A DNA stretch of 64,000 nt from an uncultured Lachnospiraceae bacterium (GTDB taxonomy: Bacteria; Bacillota; Clostridia; Lachnospirales; Lachnospiraceae). Below, piece by piece: positions 17,939-27,062 of this stretch. The position numbers and the translations under genes were made by a program. Position 1 is the stretch's first letter. Each line of letters begins with the position of its first letter. Under the pieces are notes generated by a model that saw only the letters and a program-made list of their open reading frames with translations, had not been told where the DNA came from and ran no database searches. The stretch covers positions 1-64,000 of the forward strand of contig CAUAFT010000008.1 of the NCBI GenBank assembly GCA_958428365.1, read 5' to 3'.

Positions 17939-19210
17939 TTATCCCACATAGCCCCATGGACTCACATAGGAACCATTCAGCGTCACTCCAAAATGCAGGT
18001 GGTTTCCTGTGGAATATCCGGTGCTTCCCACTTTTGCAATGACCTGTCCCTTGGATACCGTCTGCCCCGCCGATACCAGCAGCGAAGAAGCATGCATATA
18101 GACGGTACAGAGTCCTCCGCCATGATCTATGATCACATAGTTTCCGGCGCTGTTACTGTAAGTCGCTACGATGACCTTTCCTCCGTCTGCCGCAACGATG
18201 TCTGCGCCGTAGGCGGCGCCGATATCAATGCCCTTGTGATCGGAGGATGCTCCGCTGGTAGGGGATTCCCTCGGACCGTAATCACTGGTGATCCTGCGGC
18301 TGCTTGGGCAGGGCCAGGTCATGGTTCCCGTTGCCTGTCCGGCAGCGGAAGCCTGTTGTGTCTGATCCGCCTGTCCCGTATCCGCTGCTGGCTGGGATCC
18401 CTCTTGTGTCCCACCGCTGGCTTCGGCAGCCTGCTGCTGAGCTGCCGCCTGCTGTTCTGCCTCCGCCTGCGCTGCTGCCGCCTGGGCTGCCTGGATCTGG
18501 GCAATCACCTCATTCTGCGCCTGTATCTCCGCCTCATATGCCTTTGCCACAGTCTCGGCGTCGGTGAGATCTTCGGACACATCTGCCAGCTCGCCTTTTT
18601 TCGCCGCCTCTAAGGCTGCCACCGCCTGCTGTTCCTCCTGAACCTTCGCCTCAAGACTCTGGAGCGAACTGTATTCTTCCTCCAGGGTCTCCTGTGCGGT
18701 TGCAATGGTGTCTTGTGTATTCTGATATTCCTCCAACATTTTACGGTCATATTGTGAAATCTGTGTGATATACTCTGCGGTATTCAAAAAATCTGCAAAG
18801 CTCTCAGAGGAAAACAGTAGTTCTATATAGGAAGACTGTCCGTTCTCATAGAGAAACTGGATCCTCTTTTTCATCGCCTCATATTGCTGCTCTTCCTTGG
18901 TCTGCGCCTCACTTAACGCTGTCTCCGTATCGGCAATGGCGGTTCGTTTTTCCTGAAGCTGGGATTCCAGATCCTTTATCTTCTCAGATATCTCGCTCAA
19001 CTGCTCGTCCAGCTTGTCCACATCGCCTTGAATATCCTCTTTGGAGCCTTCCAGCGATTCGATCAGCTTCTTCGCTTCCTCCAGATCATTTTCCAGCGAC
19101 TCCTTTTCCTTCTGCGCCTCTTCCGCGCTCTTGGCATAGGTTCCCAGCACCGGAGCTGTGCAAACCACCAGAGCAAGGGACGCCGCAATCAGCCTATTTC
19201 TTCTTTTCAT
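17939..19210 (-). CDS. Secreted M23 murein hydrolase with coiled coil (PcsB/CwlO/EnvC-like)
   Basis: A 423-residue protein. A signal peptide (about 1-26) precedes a long coiled coil (about 28-240) and an Ala/Gln-rich linker. The C-terminal LytM/M23 domain has zinc-site motifs SSDHKGIDIG and NHLHFGV. Its position directly downstream of ftsE-ftsX fits the known pairing in which FtsEX controls a coiled-coil wall hydrolase by way of its coiled coil. That pairing here is inferred from order and architecture. AGGAG precedes the ATG. Confidence 0.9.
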   Translation of the reverse strand: MKRRNRLIAASLALVVCTAPVLGTYAKSAEEAQKEKESLENDLEEAKKLIESLEGSKEDIQGDVDKLDEQLSEISEKIKDLESQLQEKRTAIADTETALSEAQTKEEQQYEAMKKRIQFLYENGQSSYIELLFSSESFADFLNTAEYITQISQYDRKMLEEYQNTQDTIATAQETLEEEYSSLQSLEAKVQEEQQAVAALEAAKKGELADVSEDLTDAETVAKAYEAEIQAQNEVIAQIQAAQAAAAQAEAEQQAAAQQQAAEASGGTQEGSQPAADTGQADQTQQASAAGQATGTMTWPCPSSRRITSDYGPRESPTSGASSDHKGIDIGAAYGADIVAADGGKVIVATYSNSAGNYVIIDHGGGLCTVYMHASSLLVSAGQTVSKGQVIAKVGSTGYSTGNHLHFGVTLNGSYVSPWGYVG

Positions 19211-19241
19211 AGCAAATTCTCCTATAAACCGGGAAAAACAA

Positions 19242-19270
19242 GGGGCTGCCCGTTTTTTTCAGGCAGTCCC
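19242..19270. terminator. Hairpin between ftsX and the M23 hydrolase gene
   Basis: GGGGCTGCC and GGCAGTCCC form a 9-bp stem with one imperfect pair. On the minus strand it is followed by TTGTTTTTCC. It may partly end ftsEX transcripts or set the hydrolase level separately. Confidence 0.55.
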
Positions 19271-19276
19271 ATCCAA

Positions 19277-20185
19277 CTATACATTCAAATGTCTCTTCGT
19301 GGTGATCCGGCTTCCAAGGAATCCGATTCCCACACCCAGAAGAAGGGCTACCGGAACCAACACCTTAAACACCTGTCCCACAGGGAGGAAATTCAGCATA
19401 CTGCTTAAGAATACGAACTTCTCCGCCACATAGGAGATCACACTGCTGTATACAAAATAAAGCAATATCAGCGGAAGCACCGAGCCGATCAGCCCGATCA
19501 TCACTCCCTCCACAATAAACGGCGCGCGGACAAAGTAATCCGTCGCTCCGATCAGCTTCATAATAGCGATCTCCTCCCGACGCACGGAGATACCCGTCCG
19601 GATGGTGTTACTGATCAGGAACACTGCCACTGCGATCAGAATTAAAATAATTCCCGCTGAGATGTATCCGATCAGAGAGTTCAGATCCGAGAGAGTGTTC
19701 GCGGCTAGCTCCGACTGATGAACCTCCCGCACACCGTCCAGGGACTCTAAATACGTCACCAGAGCCTTCTGCATGGACACGTCGTTCAGATAGATCTCGT
19801 AATGCGCGGAATTTGCCAGCGGATTGTCATCCTCAAATCCCTGTGCCGCCTCGGCATTTCCCTTAAAGTACTCCTTCTGGAAGTCCTCCCAGGCTGCCTC
19901 CGCAGACACATAATCGTATCTTGCTACCTCCGCACGCTTCTTGATCTTATCTCCGATCTCGTCAATCTTTTCCTGCTCGATTCCCTCCTCGAAGAAAACG
20001 GTGACTGCCACCCCTTCCTCCGCAGTCTTTACCATGGTCTTAAAATTCGTCACCACAGAAAAGAAAATACCAAACAGAAAAATACAGGCTGCCATTGTGG
20101 CAATGGATGCGAGGGAGAACATCTTATTTCTGCCGATATTTTTCATACCCTGTTTTACTGAATATAAAAATGTACTAAATCTCAT
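19277..20185 (-). CDS. ftsX: Cell division protein FtsX
   Basis: The membrane subunit of the FtsEX ABC-type complex, 302 residues. It has an N-terminal transmembrane helix, an extracellular domain (about 45-165) and three C-terminal helices with the FtsX motif IRTGISVRREEIAIMKLIGA. I chose the ATG at 20185, with AGGTGG 5 bases upstream inside ftsE; an in-frame GTG lies three codons earlier. It overlaps ftsE by 11 bases. The probable job is to gate the adjacent M23 hydrolase. Confidence 0.94.
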   Translation of the reverse strand: MRFSTFLYSVKQGMKNIGRNKMFSLASIATMAACIFLFGIFFSVVTNFKTMVKTAEEGVAVTVFFEEGIEQEKIDEIGDKIKKRAEVARYDYVSAEAAWEDFQKEYFKGNAEAAQGFEDDNPLANSAHYEIYLNDVSMQKALVTYLESLDGVREVHQSELAANTLSDLNSLIGYISAGIILILIAVAVFLISNTIRTGISVRREEIAIMKLIGATDYFVRAPFIVEGVMIGLIGSVLPLILLYFVYSSVISYVAEKFVFLSSMLNFLPVGQVFKVLVPVALLLGVGIGFLGSRITTKRHLNV

Positions 20186-20858
20186 TTGTGCCACCTAAAT
20201 CCTCGTCGCTGACCACGACGCCTTTCCGCATGGTAATGACACGCTTTTTCATTGCCTTTACGATATCCAGATTGTGGGTTACCACAACCACCGTCGTCCC
20301 TCTCTCATTGATCTCCTCTAAGAGCTTCATGATCTCCCAGGCATTGTTCTCATCCAGGTTTCCCGTAGGCTCATCCGCCAGCAGGATCTTCGGCTCATTG
20401 ACCAGGGCGCGGGCAATGGCTACCCTCTGCTGTTCTCCACCGGATAGCTGCCTTGGCAGGGATTTGTACTTTGCCGCAAGCCCCACCATAGATAACATCT
20501 GCGGCACTCGGCTTTTCATAGTCTTGGTGCTGGTTCCTATGACTCTCTGGGCAAACGCCACATTCTCATACACATTCCGATCCTTCAACAGACGGAAATC
20601 CTGAAAGACAACTCCGATGTTCCGGCGCAGCTTCGGGATCTGTTTTCTCTTCAGCAATCCGATATCCTGACCATTGATATAGATTTTCCCGGATGTGGGT
20701 TCCAGTTCTTTTAACAGCAGGCGGATAAAGGTGGACTTTCCCGAACCACTCTCACCGACCACAAAGACGAACTCCCCCTCCTCAATATGAAGACTGGCAT
20801 CGTTCAAGGCCGGTATTCCTGCCGAGTACGCTTTACTGACATGTTCAAGCTTAATCAT
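20175..20858 (-). CDS. ftsE: Cell division ATP-binding protein FtsE
   Basis: The cytoplasmic ATPase of FtsEX, 227 residues. Walker A GESGSGKST is at 35-43, the signature LSGGEQQRVAIARAL near 139, and Walker B ILLADEPTGNLDE follows. AGGAGG lies 5 bases before the ATG. It heads the ftsE-ftsX-M23-S41 protease series and follows a CdaR-like regulator by 17 bases. Confidence 0.96.
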   Translation of the reverse strand: MIKLEHVSKAYSAGIPALNDASLHIEEGEFVFVVGESGSGKSTFIRLLLKELEPTSGKIYINGQDIGLLKRKQIPKLRRNIGVVFQDFRLLKDRNVYENVAFAQRVIGTSTKTMKSRVPQMLSMVGLAAKYKSLPRQLSGGEQQRVAIARALVNEPKILLADEPTGNLDENNAWEIMKLLEEINERGTTVVVVTHNLDIVKAMKKRVITMRKGVVVSDEDLGGTNEI

Positions 20859-20875
20859 GTGTGCCTCCTGATGTT

Positions 20876-21964
20876 CTAGTAATCTAATGACTCCATGTAC
20901 TCCATGTATTTTACTACCATAAGAGCAATCTTAAATGTGATCGCATCCTCAAAAACGCGAAGATCCAGTCCGGTACTCTTTTGTAATTTATCCAGACGAT
21001 AGACTAATGTATTCCTGTGAATATAGAGCTGTCTGGAAGTCTCTGAGACATTCAGACTGTTCTCAAAAAACTTATTGATGGTGGTCAGGGTCTCCTCGTC
21101 AAAATCATCCGGCGACTTTCCATCGAAGATCTCCTTGATAAACATCTTACAAAGAGGGATCGGAAGCTGATAGATCAATCGTCCGATACCCAGAGCCGAA
21201 TAGGCGATCACTTCCTTATCCTCGAAAAAGATCTTGCCAACATCCAGCGCCATTCTCGCTTCTTTATAGGAGCGGGAGACCTCTTTTATCTCATTTACAA
21301 TGGTTCCGTAAGCAATATGTATATTGCTGTTGGTATCGCTGCGGAAGAGATTCAAAATCACGTCCGCCGTCTTCTTCAGATCATCATAGGTCTCGCTGTC
21401 CGCCAGCTCTTTTACCAGTATGATATTCTTTTCATCCACCTCGGTCACAAAGTCTTTGGATTTGCCACCGAAAAGACCTCTGACCTTTTCCAGCTCATTT
21501 CCATCCTTCTCCCGACTGGTCTCTATTATAAATACCACACGTCGCACTTCCGTATCAATATGAAGTTTCTTGGCACGGTTGTATATATCTACCAAAAGCA
21601 GATTGTCCAATAACAGATTCTTGATAAAGTTATCCTTATCAAACCGTTCCTTATATGCCACCAGAAGATTCTGAATCTGAAAACTTGCGATCTTCGCGAT
21701 CATATAAACATCGTCGCTGTCCCCGTTCGCCAGCAGAATATATTCCAACTGATGCTCGTCAAAGACCTTAAAAAACTGACAGCCCTGTACTACCTGGCTG
21801 TCTGCCGGGGATTCCACGAACGCCGCCGCCGGTCCGATGTACTTATCCGCATCCGGAAAAGTGGTGGCTAACACCTTTCCCTCCGTATCAATAATACATA
21901 GATCAATCCGGGTAATTCCCTTCAATCCGTCTATGGTACTCTGTAAGATTTGATTTGAGATCAT
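20876..21964 (-). CDS. CdaR/PucR-type transcriptional regulator
   Basis: A 362-residue protein. The N-terminal sensory region begins with a sugar-diacid-recognition-like segment (ISNQILQSTIDGLKGITRID). A GGDEF-like central region has SYKEARMALDVG, and the C-terminal PucR-type helix-turn-helix reads NVSETSRQLYIHRNTLVYRL. The family usually controls carbohydrate-acid or purine genes, but neither lies nearby, so the target is unknown. It could be co-transcribed with ftsEX. Confidence 0.85.
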   Translation of the reverse strand: MISNQILQSTIDGLKGITRIDLCIIDTEGKVLATTFPDADKYIGPAAAFVESPADSQVVQGCQFFKVFDEHQLEYILLANGDSDDVYMIAKIASFQIQNLLVAYKERFDKDNFIKNLLLDNLLLVDIYNRAKKLHIDTEVRRVVFIIETSREKDGNELEKVRGLFGGKSKDFVTEVDEKNIILVKELADSETYDDLKKTADVILNLFRSDTNSNIHIAYGTIVNEIKEVSRSYKEARMALDVGKIFFEDKEVIAYSALGIGRLIYQLPIPLCKMFIKEIFDGKSPDDFDEETLTTINKFFENSLNVSETSRQLYIHRNTLVYRLDKLQKSTGLDLRVFEDAITFKIALMVVKYMEYMESLDY

Positions 21965-22102
21965 AATTTACGCCCTTTCTCTCAATTTCGTCTATGCAAA
22001 ATTCACAATAATTTCCTGTGATTTTTAACAAAAACGACCTAGTTATTTTATATTTTAATGCAAAAGTCCAAAAAAAGAAAGAGTAAATGTGCTTTTTTTA
22101 TG

Positions 22103-22975
22103 CTAATATTCCAAAAATCCCTCTCCGAGTACCTCTCTCGCATCCGTAACGATCACAAAGGCATAAGGATCGATCTTCGCCACGATATCCTTTAATTCCA
22201 CGATCTCCTTTTTAGATACCACACAGTAGAGTACCGTCTTGTGATCCCCGGAATACATCCCGGTTGCCTCCAACCCGGTCAGTCCCCGGTCCAGCTCCGT
22301 CATAATGGCGTCTGCGATCTCCTTATAATGTTCCGTGATGATGAAGGCCGCTTTGGAATATTTCATACCCTCCATCAATGCATCCGAAACCTTGGAGGTA
22401 ATGTAGATCGCCACCACCGCATAGAGTGCCGGCTTCAATCCAAAGACATAGAGTCCGGCTAAGACCACGATTCCATCAATGACCTGTAAGATCTGTACCA
22501 CAGAGTAATGTCTCGCATATTTCTGGATCAGGGCGGATACCATATCGGTTCCTCCGGTGGTCCCCTTCGCCAATAATACGAATCCAATTCCGATTCCGGT
22601 AATCACTCCTCCGAAGATCGCCGCTAACATATAATCCCCCTGCGTCAGATCCACCGAAGGGATCACATAGAGCCAAAAAGATAGAAGAACTGTACCGATG
22701 GCAGTTCTTCCTATAAATCGCTTCCCTTTTATCTTTAATGCCGCAAAAAACACCGGAACATTCAACGCCAGGTTCGTAAGCCACAGTGGAATTCCACCAT
22801 TCACGATCCCTGCGGTCATCCTCCTTATAATAATGGCGATACCGGAAAAACCTCCCGTCACCAGTCCCACCGGTTCAAAAATACACTGGAGCGCAAACGC
22901 CATCAGCCCGGTGCCCACGAAAATAAACAGATAGTCCAGATACCACGGACGGCTGTTTAATATCTTCATCTTCAT
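22103..22975 (-). CDS. YitT family membrane protein
   Basis: A 290-residue protein with about six N-terminal membrane helices (YitT domain; motif PVGLVTGGFSGIAII). A C-terminal cytoplasmic DUF2179 domain contains AAFIITEHYKEIADAI and GMYSGDHKTVLYCVV. The transport role is unproven. It starts 2 bases after the TagA-like gene and is probably co-transcribed with it. Confidence 0.9.
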   Translation of the reverse strand: MKMKILNSRPWYLDYLFIFVGTGLMAFALQCIFEPVGLVTGGFSGIAIIIRRMTAGIVNGGIPLWLTNLALNVPVFFAALKIKGKRFIGRTAIGTVLLSFWLYVIPSVDLTQGDYMLAAIFGGVITGIGIGFVLLAKGTTGGTDMVSALIQKYARHYSVVQILQVIDGIVVLAGLYVFGLKPALYAVVAIYITSKVSDALMEGMKYSKAAFIITEHYKEIADAIMTELDRGLTGLEATGMYSGDHKTVLYCVVSKKEIVELKDIVAKIDPYAFVIVTDAREVLGEGFLEY

Positions 22976-22977
22976 TT

Positions 22978-23655
22978 CTACTCATCACCTTTATCCTGAT
23001 ATTCTTCCATCTTTTTCAACAGGGTGTGCTTGTGGAAGAAGTTCTTCAAAATCTTTTTCACGAATGATTCCGTCCGAAACTCTGTGTAGTTTCCAAGTCC
23101 AAACCACACCTTTGCCCCCATCTTGCTCTTATACTCCATCAGGAACTCCTCCTGACGCGGGGTAGGGAGGATCGATACCACCACATCGGCGGTCTCACCG
23201 TTCACTTCATTAATAATATTCTCAAGATCCCCCTGGCATTCCTCCAACGCAGCGCTGCCCACAATGCTGATCTTCGGATATTCTTCCTCAAGAAACTCCA
23301 GAAGCATCTCATTGTGCTCCGCTTTTTCTCCAAGGATATAGACCTTCTTCCGATTCCGAACCACACGCTTTAAAAATTCATAAAAAAATTCATGCTCTGT
23401 GGTCTCCCTGAGCCTTTGAGGGGTGGCAGTATTCGCCGCCGCTAAGATCTCTTTCTCTCCGATCACCGTCAGATCCATCTCACGGATCGCCTGCGCCACC
23501 ACCTCGTTGCTCTCAGCGTCCGTTAACATCTTCATGGTAACCGTCTCTATGGTATTTAAAGAGCTTTCGTTCAGATACCCTTCCGCTAAAAGAATTGCTT
23601 CCCGCACAGAGTAGTTGTCCACCTCCAGCCCCAATATCTCAATCTTTTTTCTCAT
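22978..23655 (-). CDS. WecB/TagA/CpsF family glycosyltransferase
   Basis: A 225-residue protein of the GT26 family, which adds N-acetylmannosamine or related sugars to lipid-linked glycan carriers. Seen motifs include ILGLEVDNYS at the start, KKVYILGEKAEHNEMLL in the middle and VVSILPTPRQEEFL later. It lacks the basic C-terminal tail seen in some members. No other cell-wall glycan genes are adjacent, so the product is unclear. It could instead be a shorter relative with another sugar donor. Confidence 0.82.
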   Translation of the reverse strand: MRKKIEILGLEVDNYSVREAILLAEGYLNESSLNTIETVTMKMLTDAESNEVVAQAIREMDLTVIGEKEILAAANTATPQRLRETTEHEFFYEFLKRVVRNRKKVYILGEKAEHNEMLLEFLEEEYPKISIVGSAALEECQGDLENIINEVNGETADVVVSILPTPRQEEFLMEYKSKMGAKVWFGLGNYTEFRTESFVKKILKNFFHKHTLLKKMEEYQDKGDE

Positions 23656-24254
23656 CTCTACACCTATTATTCTTAATCTGGTTCATAATATACATGAGTA
23701 TATCAAAATACCCTTTAGATTTCAAGGAAGAATCTATTCTGTATATTTCTTACATCTTTTTTACATTTTCTGATAACTCCTGTAATATTTTTACTTTAAA
23801 AAAGTCAAGATTTTTTCTTCTTTTTTTCCAAAACATATCAACTTTATTATTTGTGTACAAAACCTCTGTTCTCTTTTTTATCCTATGTAAACCTCTGATT
23901 TGTCCCTCTTTTATGTGGATAACGTTCATAACTTCGTGTATAACTCCGATTTTTCGCTATTTTCAATATTTTTGATGTTGATAACTTTTTTTCGGGAATT
24001 TGAGTTTTTTGACTTGGAATTTTAAAAAAGCTGTTTCTTTTGTGCAAATTGCATATTGGGCTTCGGGGAGGACCTGCCGGATTCATTTTGGCTTCTGAGA
24101 TTCGAAAGACAATTCTACAGAAAAATTCAGATTATTAGAATAAAGAGCTGCGCCAAACACAGTCGTTTGAGGCAAATTCCGCCTGCGAATGCGCATCCTC
24201 ACGAAACGTTGTTATTGCATAGAAAATCCAGAGGAATTCCCTGTGCAATAACAA
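23656..24254. other. AT-rich intergenic region with DnaA-box-like sites
   Basis: About 600 bases without a supported gene. The left half is very T-rich on the plus strand. TGTGGATAA at 23914-23922 is an exact DnaA-box 9-mer, and two similar 9-mers (CGTGTATAA, TGTTGATAA) follow within 65 bases in the same orientation. At 24211-24252 a dyad (GTTATTGCA and its complement) forms a hairpin downstream of the NlpC terminator. Reading frames here are short and lack ribosome binding sites. Confidence 0.4.
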
Positions 24255-24284
24255 AAGACTGCCATTTCGAAAAATGACAGTCTT
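24255..24284 (-). terminator. Terminator of the NlpC/P60 gene
   Basis: AAGACTGTCATTT and its partner form a 13-bp stem on the minus strand (one G-U pair) with a TCGA-like loop, followed by TTTTGTT. It starts 9 bases after the stop codon. Confidence 0.85.
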
Positions 24285-24293
24285 ATAATTTAC

Positions 24294-25553
24294 TTAAAAA
24301 ATTCTTCTAACGGTAATGATGCTTCTGTAAGCCGCCGGAGAGGTGAACTTGATTCCGCTTTCCGGTGTACTTGCATGTACGATGGTATTATTGCCCACAT
24401 AGATTGCAACATGACCGCTGTAGCATACGATATCGCCCGGCTGCATATCTGACTGGCTTACCTCATATCCAACGCTTCTCAATGCGCTTGAAGAATGTGG
24501 AAGTGAGATTCCAAATGCCGCATAGACACTCATTACGAATCCGGAACAGTCTGCTCCGTTGGTTAAGCTTGTACCACCATAGACATATGGATTACCCACA
24601 AACTGGCTTGCATAGCTTGCAACTGCAGATCCACTTGCTCCTGAAGGTGCTGAATAGCTTGCAGATGATGAGCTGCTGGAGCTTGAACTGGAAGCCGCAC
24701 TGGAACTGGAACTTGAGCTGGAACTGGAGCTTGCCGCTGATTTTCTGGCTGCCTCCTCGGATGCCTTTTTCGCTGCTTCCTCTGCTGCCTTTCTCTCAGC
24801 CTCTTCCTTTGCAAGTCTTGCCTCTTCCTCTTCCTTGGATTCTGCTTTTACATACTCGGTAGTAAGGGTGACATAATCAGTAGAAACATAGCCTTCGCCC
24901 TCTTCCATGCTGACCTTGACCCATCCGTCTACTTCCTCGGATACCACAAGGTCGTCACCGCCTGGAACCAGTCCTAAAACGGATGACTCCATGGAAGCCT
25001 CTGTACGAACCTTTAAGGTCTCTGTATTTACCTTGGCATATCTCGTTCCAACGGATTTTGCCAACTCTTCATCTCCAACTACTACAAATTCTTTTTTTAC
25101 ATATCCGGTCACGTTTCCGGAAGTGATCTTGTACCAGCCGTTCTCTTCGCCTTCTACGGTTGCGGCAGAATTATCATAGAGCTTTCCTAAGACTTCGCCC
25201 TCTTCACTTGCGGCACTGCGGACATTCACATAGTTGTCCACCTGCGCAATAGCGATATCGGCATATTCTGACTTTACAACCGGAGTCTCATTTTCCTGCT
25301 TCTCGCTGGTCTCTTCCTTCGCCTCTGTCTCCTTTGTATCCGCAGCTTCAACATTCTGGCTGTCGGAGATTGCTTTTGCAAAAGAAAGTGTACCGCCTGC
25401 AACTGTGGATTCTGAGGTGATACTGCTGATACTGCTGCTCAAGTCGTCTGTCAAACCTGCCGCCGGCGCTGCGTTTGCAACCATGGTAGAACCTGCTAAC
25501 ATTACTGCGCTTGCCAAACAACATGTCCGTATTCTCAATCTGTTACGATTCAT
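24294..25553 (-). CDS. Secreted SH3/NlpC-P60 peptidoglycan hydrolase
   Basis: A 419-residue exported C40 peptidase. A signal peptide ends near ANAAPAAG. Two bacterial SH3 domains follow (about 95-155 and 165-225; NVRSAASEEGEVLGKL and KVRTEASMESSVLGLV). Then come an Ala/Glu-rich stretch and a serine-rich linker, and last the NlpC/P60 domain with catalytic Cys in NGADCSGFV and His in SGHVAIYVG. I start it at 25553, with GGAGG 5 bases upstream. A perfect consensus promoter suggests very high expression. Confidence 0.93.
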   Translation of the reverse strand: MNRNRLRIRTCCLASAVMLAGSTMVANAAPAAGLTDDLSSSISSITSESTVAGGTLSFAKAISDSQNVEAADTKETEAKEETSEKQENETPVVKSEYADIAIAQVDNYVNVRSAASEEGEVLGKLYDNSAATVEGEENGWYKITSGNVTGYVKKEFVVVGDEELAKSVGTRYAKVNTETLKVRTEASMESSVLGLVPGGDDLVVSEEVDGWVKVSMEEGEGYVSTDYVTLTTEYVKAESKEEEEARLAKEEAERKAAEEAAKKASEEAARKSAASSSSSSSSSSSAASSSSSSSSSSASYSAPSGASGSAVASYASQFVGNPYVYGGTSLTNGADCSGFVMSVYAAFGISLPHSSSALRSVGYEVSQSDMQPGDIVCYSGHVAIYVGNNTIVHASTPESGIKFTSPAAYRSIITVRRIF

Positions 25554-25616
25554 CTGTGCCTCCATTACAATATATGCATAAGTTTTTTACATTTGTTACA
25601 AATTTATTACACGGTA

Positions 25617-25645
25617 ATTATAGCAAAGCCATACTATACTGTCAA
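25617..25645 (-). promoter_or_regulatory. Consensus promoter of the NlpC/P60 gene
   Basis: On the minus strand an exact TTGACA (25640-25645), a 17-base spacer and an exact TATAAT (25617-25622). The leader to the ATG is about 57 bases. Confidence 0.9.
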
Positions 25646-25677
25646 CCCCAAGATATTGGAAGTTTCTTCCTGCTCCC

Positions 25678-26592
25678 CTACATCTCGTACAGATACCGCT
25701 CTAAAGATGTGACCGCATTAGCGCCGTCGGAGGCGGCTGTGATGACCTGACGCAGCTGCTTTGTCCGAAGATCTCCGGCTGCAAATATTCCCGGCTGGTC
25801 TGTCACTCCGTCTTCCCCGGCAAGGATATATCCGTTTTCATCCATCCCCACGATCTCCCGGAATGCCTCCGTATTGGGCTGTATTCCCACGGCGATGAAA
25901 ACACCGTTCACCGCAAGTTCCGCTGTCTCTTTTTTCTCCTTATTATATATAAGAAGTTTTTCCACCTGATCCTCACCCCGGATCTGCTCCACCGTGGTAT
26001 TCCAAAGGATCTCGATATTCTCAGTCTCTTTGATCCTCTCCTGCAAAATCTTTGCTCCCCGCAGAGCATCCCTGCGGTGGATCAGGTACACTTTCTTACA
26101 GATGCGGGATAAAAACAGGGCGTCCTCCAACGCGACATCTCCTCCTCCCACCACTGCCGTGATCTTTTCCTTAAAAAAGGCTCCGTCACAGGTGGCGCAG
26201 TAGGAGACTCCCATCCCCAGAAGCTCCGTTTCCCCCGGAACTCCCAACTTTCTGTGGGAAGCGCCGCTGGCCAGGATCACCGCCCTGGCCTCGTACTCCC
26301 CCTTATCCGTCACAACGATCTTCTTTTTCTCCTCCTGCCGGATGGTGCCGACCTCCGCCGTCACAAACTCGCAGCCCATGGCATCCGCATGGGAACGGAA
26401 CTTCGTGCCAAGCTCAAAGCCCCCCACCCCCGGTATCCCCGGATAATTGTCCACCTCATAGGTATTTAAGATCTGCCCGCCGCTCATCGGGGCTTTTTCC
26501 AGCACCAGTGTCTTTAACTTCGCCCGCTCCGCATAGATTGCAGCGCTTAAGCCTGCCGGACCGCTTCCTATTATAATCACATCATACATCAT
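25678..26592 (-). CDS. trxB: Thioredoxin-disulfide reductase
   Basis: FAD/NADPH enzyme that reduces thioredoxin. From the chosen start, IIIGSGPAGLSAAIY (residues 6-20) binds FAD, YCATCDGAFF holds the redox CxxC (132-135), and VGGGDVALEDALFL binds NADPH. The length is 304 residues, normal for the family. AGGAG lies 8 bases before the ATG at 26592; the reading frame opens 21 codons earlier with a lysine-rich tail that homologues lack. Confidence 0.94.
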   Translation of the reverse strand: MMYDVIIIGSGPAGLSAAIYAERAKLKTLVLEKAPMSGGQILNTYEVDNYPGIPGVGGFELGTKFRSHADAMGCEFVTAEVGTIRQEEKKKIVVTDKGEYEARAVILASGASHRKLGVPGETELLGMGVSYCATCDGAFFKEKITAVVGGGDVALEDALFLSRICKKVYLIHRRDALRGAKILQERIKETENIEILWNTTVEQIRGEDQVEKLLIYNKEKKETAELAVNGVFIAVGIQPNTEAFREIVGMDENGYILAGEDGVTDQPGIFAAGDLRTKQLRQVITAASDGANAVTSLERYLYEM

Positions 26593-26705
26593 ATGACTCT
26601 CTCCTTTTTTCTGATCTGCCTTTCCATTCTTATTTCCAGGCAGTGCCATTTCCACTTATTGTAACATCTTTCCCAAAAAACCTCCATCCTATTTCAGAAA
26701 ATATA

Positions 26706-26734
26706 TTGCGCTTTTTCCGTTTCGGACGTACAAT
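26706..26734 (+). promoter_or_regulatory. Promoter of the yjfB-like gene
   Basis: TTGCGC (26706-26711), a 17-base spacer and TACAAT (26729-26734) lie 27 bases before the ATG. Confidence 0.6.
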
Positions 26735-26761
26735 GAAATCACAGAGAAAGGTGGTGCCGAT

Positions 26762-26950
26762 ATGGATATAGGAGCTCTTAGTACCATTGCATTGAACCAG
26801 CTCTCCTGGGACACCTCTCCATCGGATATCGGAGTTGCGATCCTGGGAAAACAGCTGGACATGAGCCAGCAGCTGGGAGATGAGATGGTAAAAGCACTGG
26901 AACGTTCAGTGACCCCACATTTAGGCGGCAACATTGATGTTTCTGTGTAA
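26762..26950 (+). CDS. YjfB-like putative motility protein
   Basis: A 62-residue protein matching the YjfB family (PF14070), named for a supposed motility role but uncharacterised. It begins MDIGALSTIAL, continues QDMSQQ-like helices (LGKQLDMSQQLGDEMVKALE) and ends in a short polar tail. AAAGGTGG lies 7 bases before the ATG. No flagellar gene is near. It is alone on the plus strand between trxB and a CPBP protease. Confidence 0.75.
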   Translation: MDIGALSTIALNQLSWDTSPSDIGVAILGKQLDMSQQLGDEMVKALERSVTPHLGGNIDVSV

Positions 26951-26954
26951 ACAG

Positions 26955-27015
26955 ACAGAAGCCTGCGAGAATCCCCTGTTCTTCAGAACGGGACATCTCA
27001 CAGGCTTCCTGTGTC
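26955..27015. terminator. Large hairpin downstream of the yjfB-like gene
   Basis: AGAAGCCTGCGAGA pairs with TCTCACAGGCTTC, and an inner CCCTGTTCT/AGAACGGG stem makes an extended hairpin starting a few bases after the stop codon. Only short T-rich sequence follows, so it may act as an mRNA-end stabiliser as well as a terminator. Confidence 0.6.
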
Positions 27016-27062
27016 TCTATCTATGATCTAAATTAATTCATTTTTTCGTAAAATGCTTCCTG

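Noticed and set aside
23656..24293. Chromosomal origin of replication
   Set aside because: Too few DnaA boxes and no dnaA, dnaN, rpmH or parA/B genes nearby.
24640..24730. Short tandem repeats that look like a CRISPR or minisatellite
   Set aside because: They are mixed serine codons in the low-complexity linker of the NlpC/P60 protein, with no spacer structure.
26756..26763. GCCGATAT, which resembles the -10 of flagellar sigma-D promoters, at the yjfB-like gene
   Set aside because: It overlaps the start codon and there is no TAAA at the right distance upstream; a normal promoter lies at 26706-26734.
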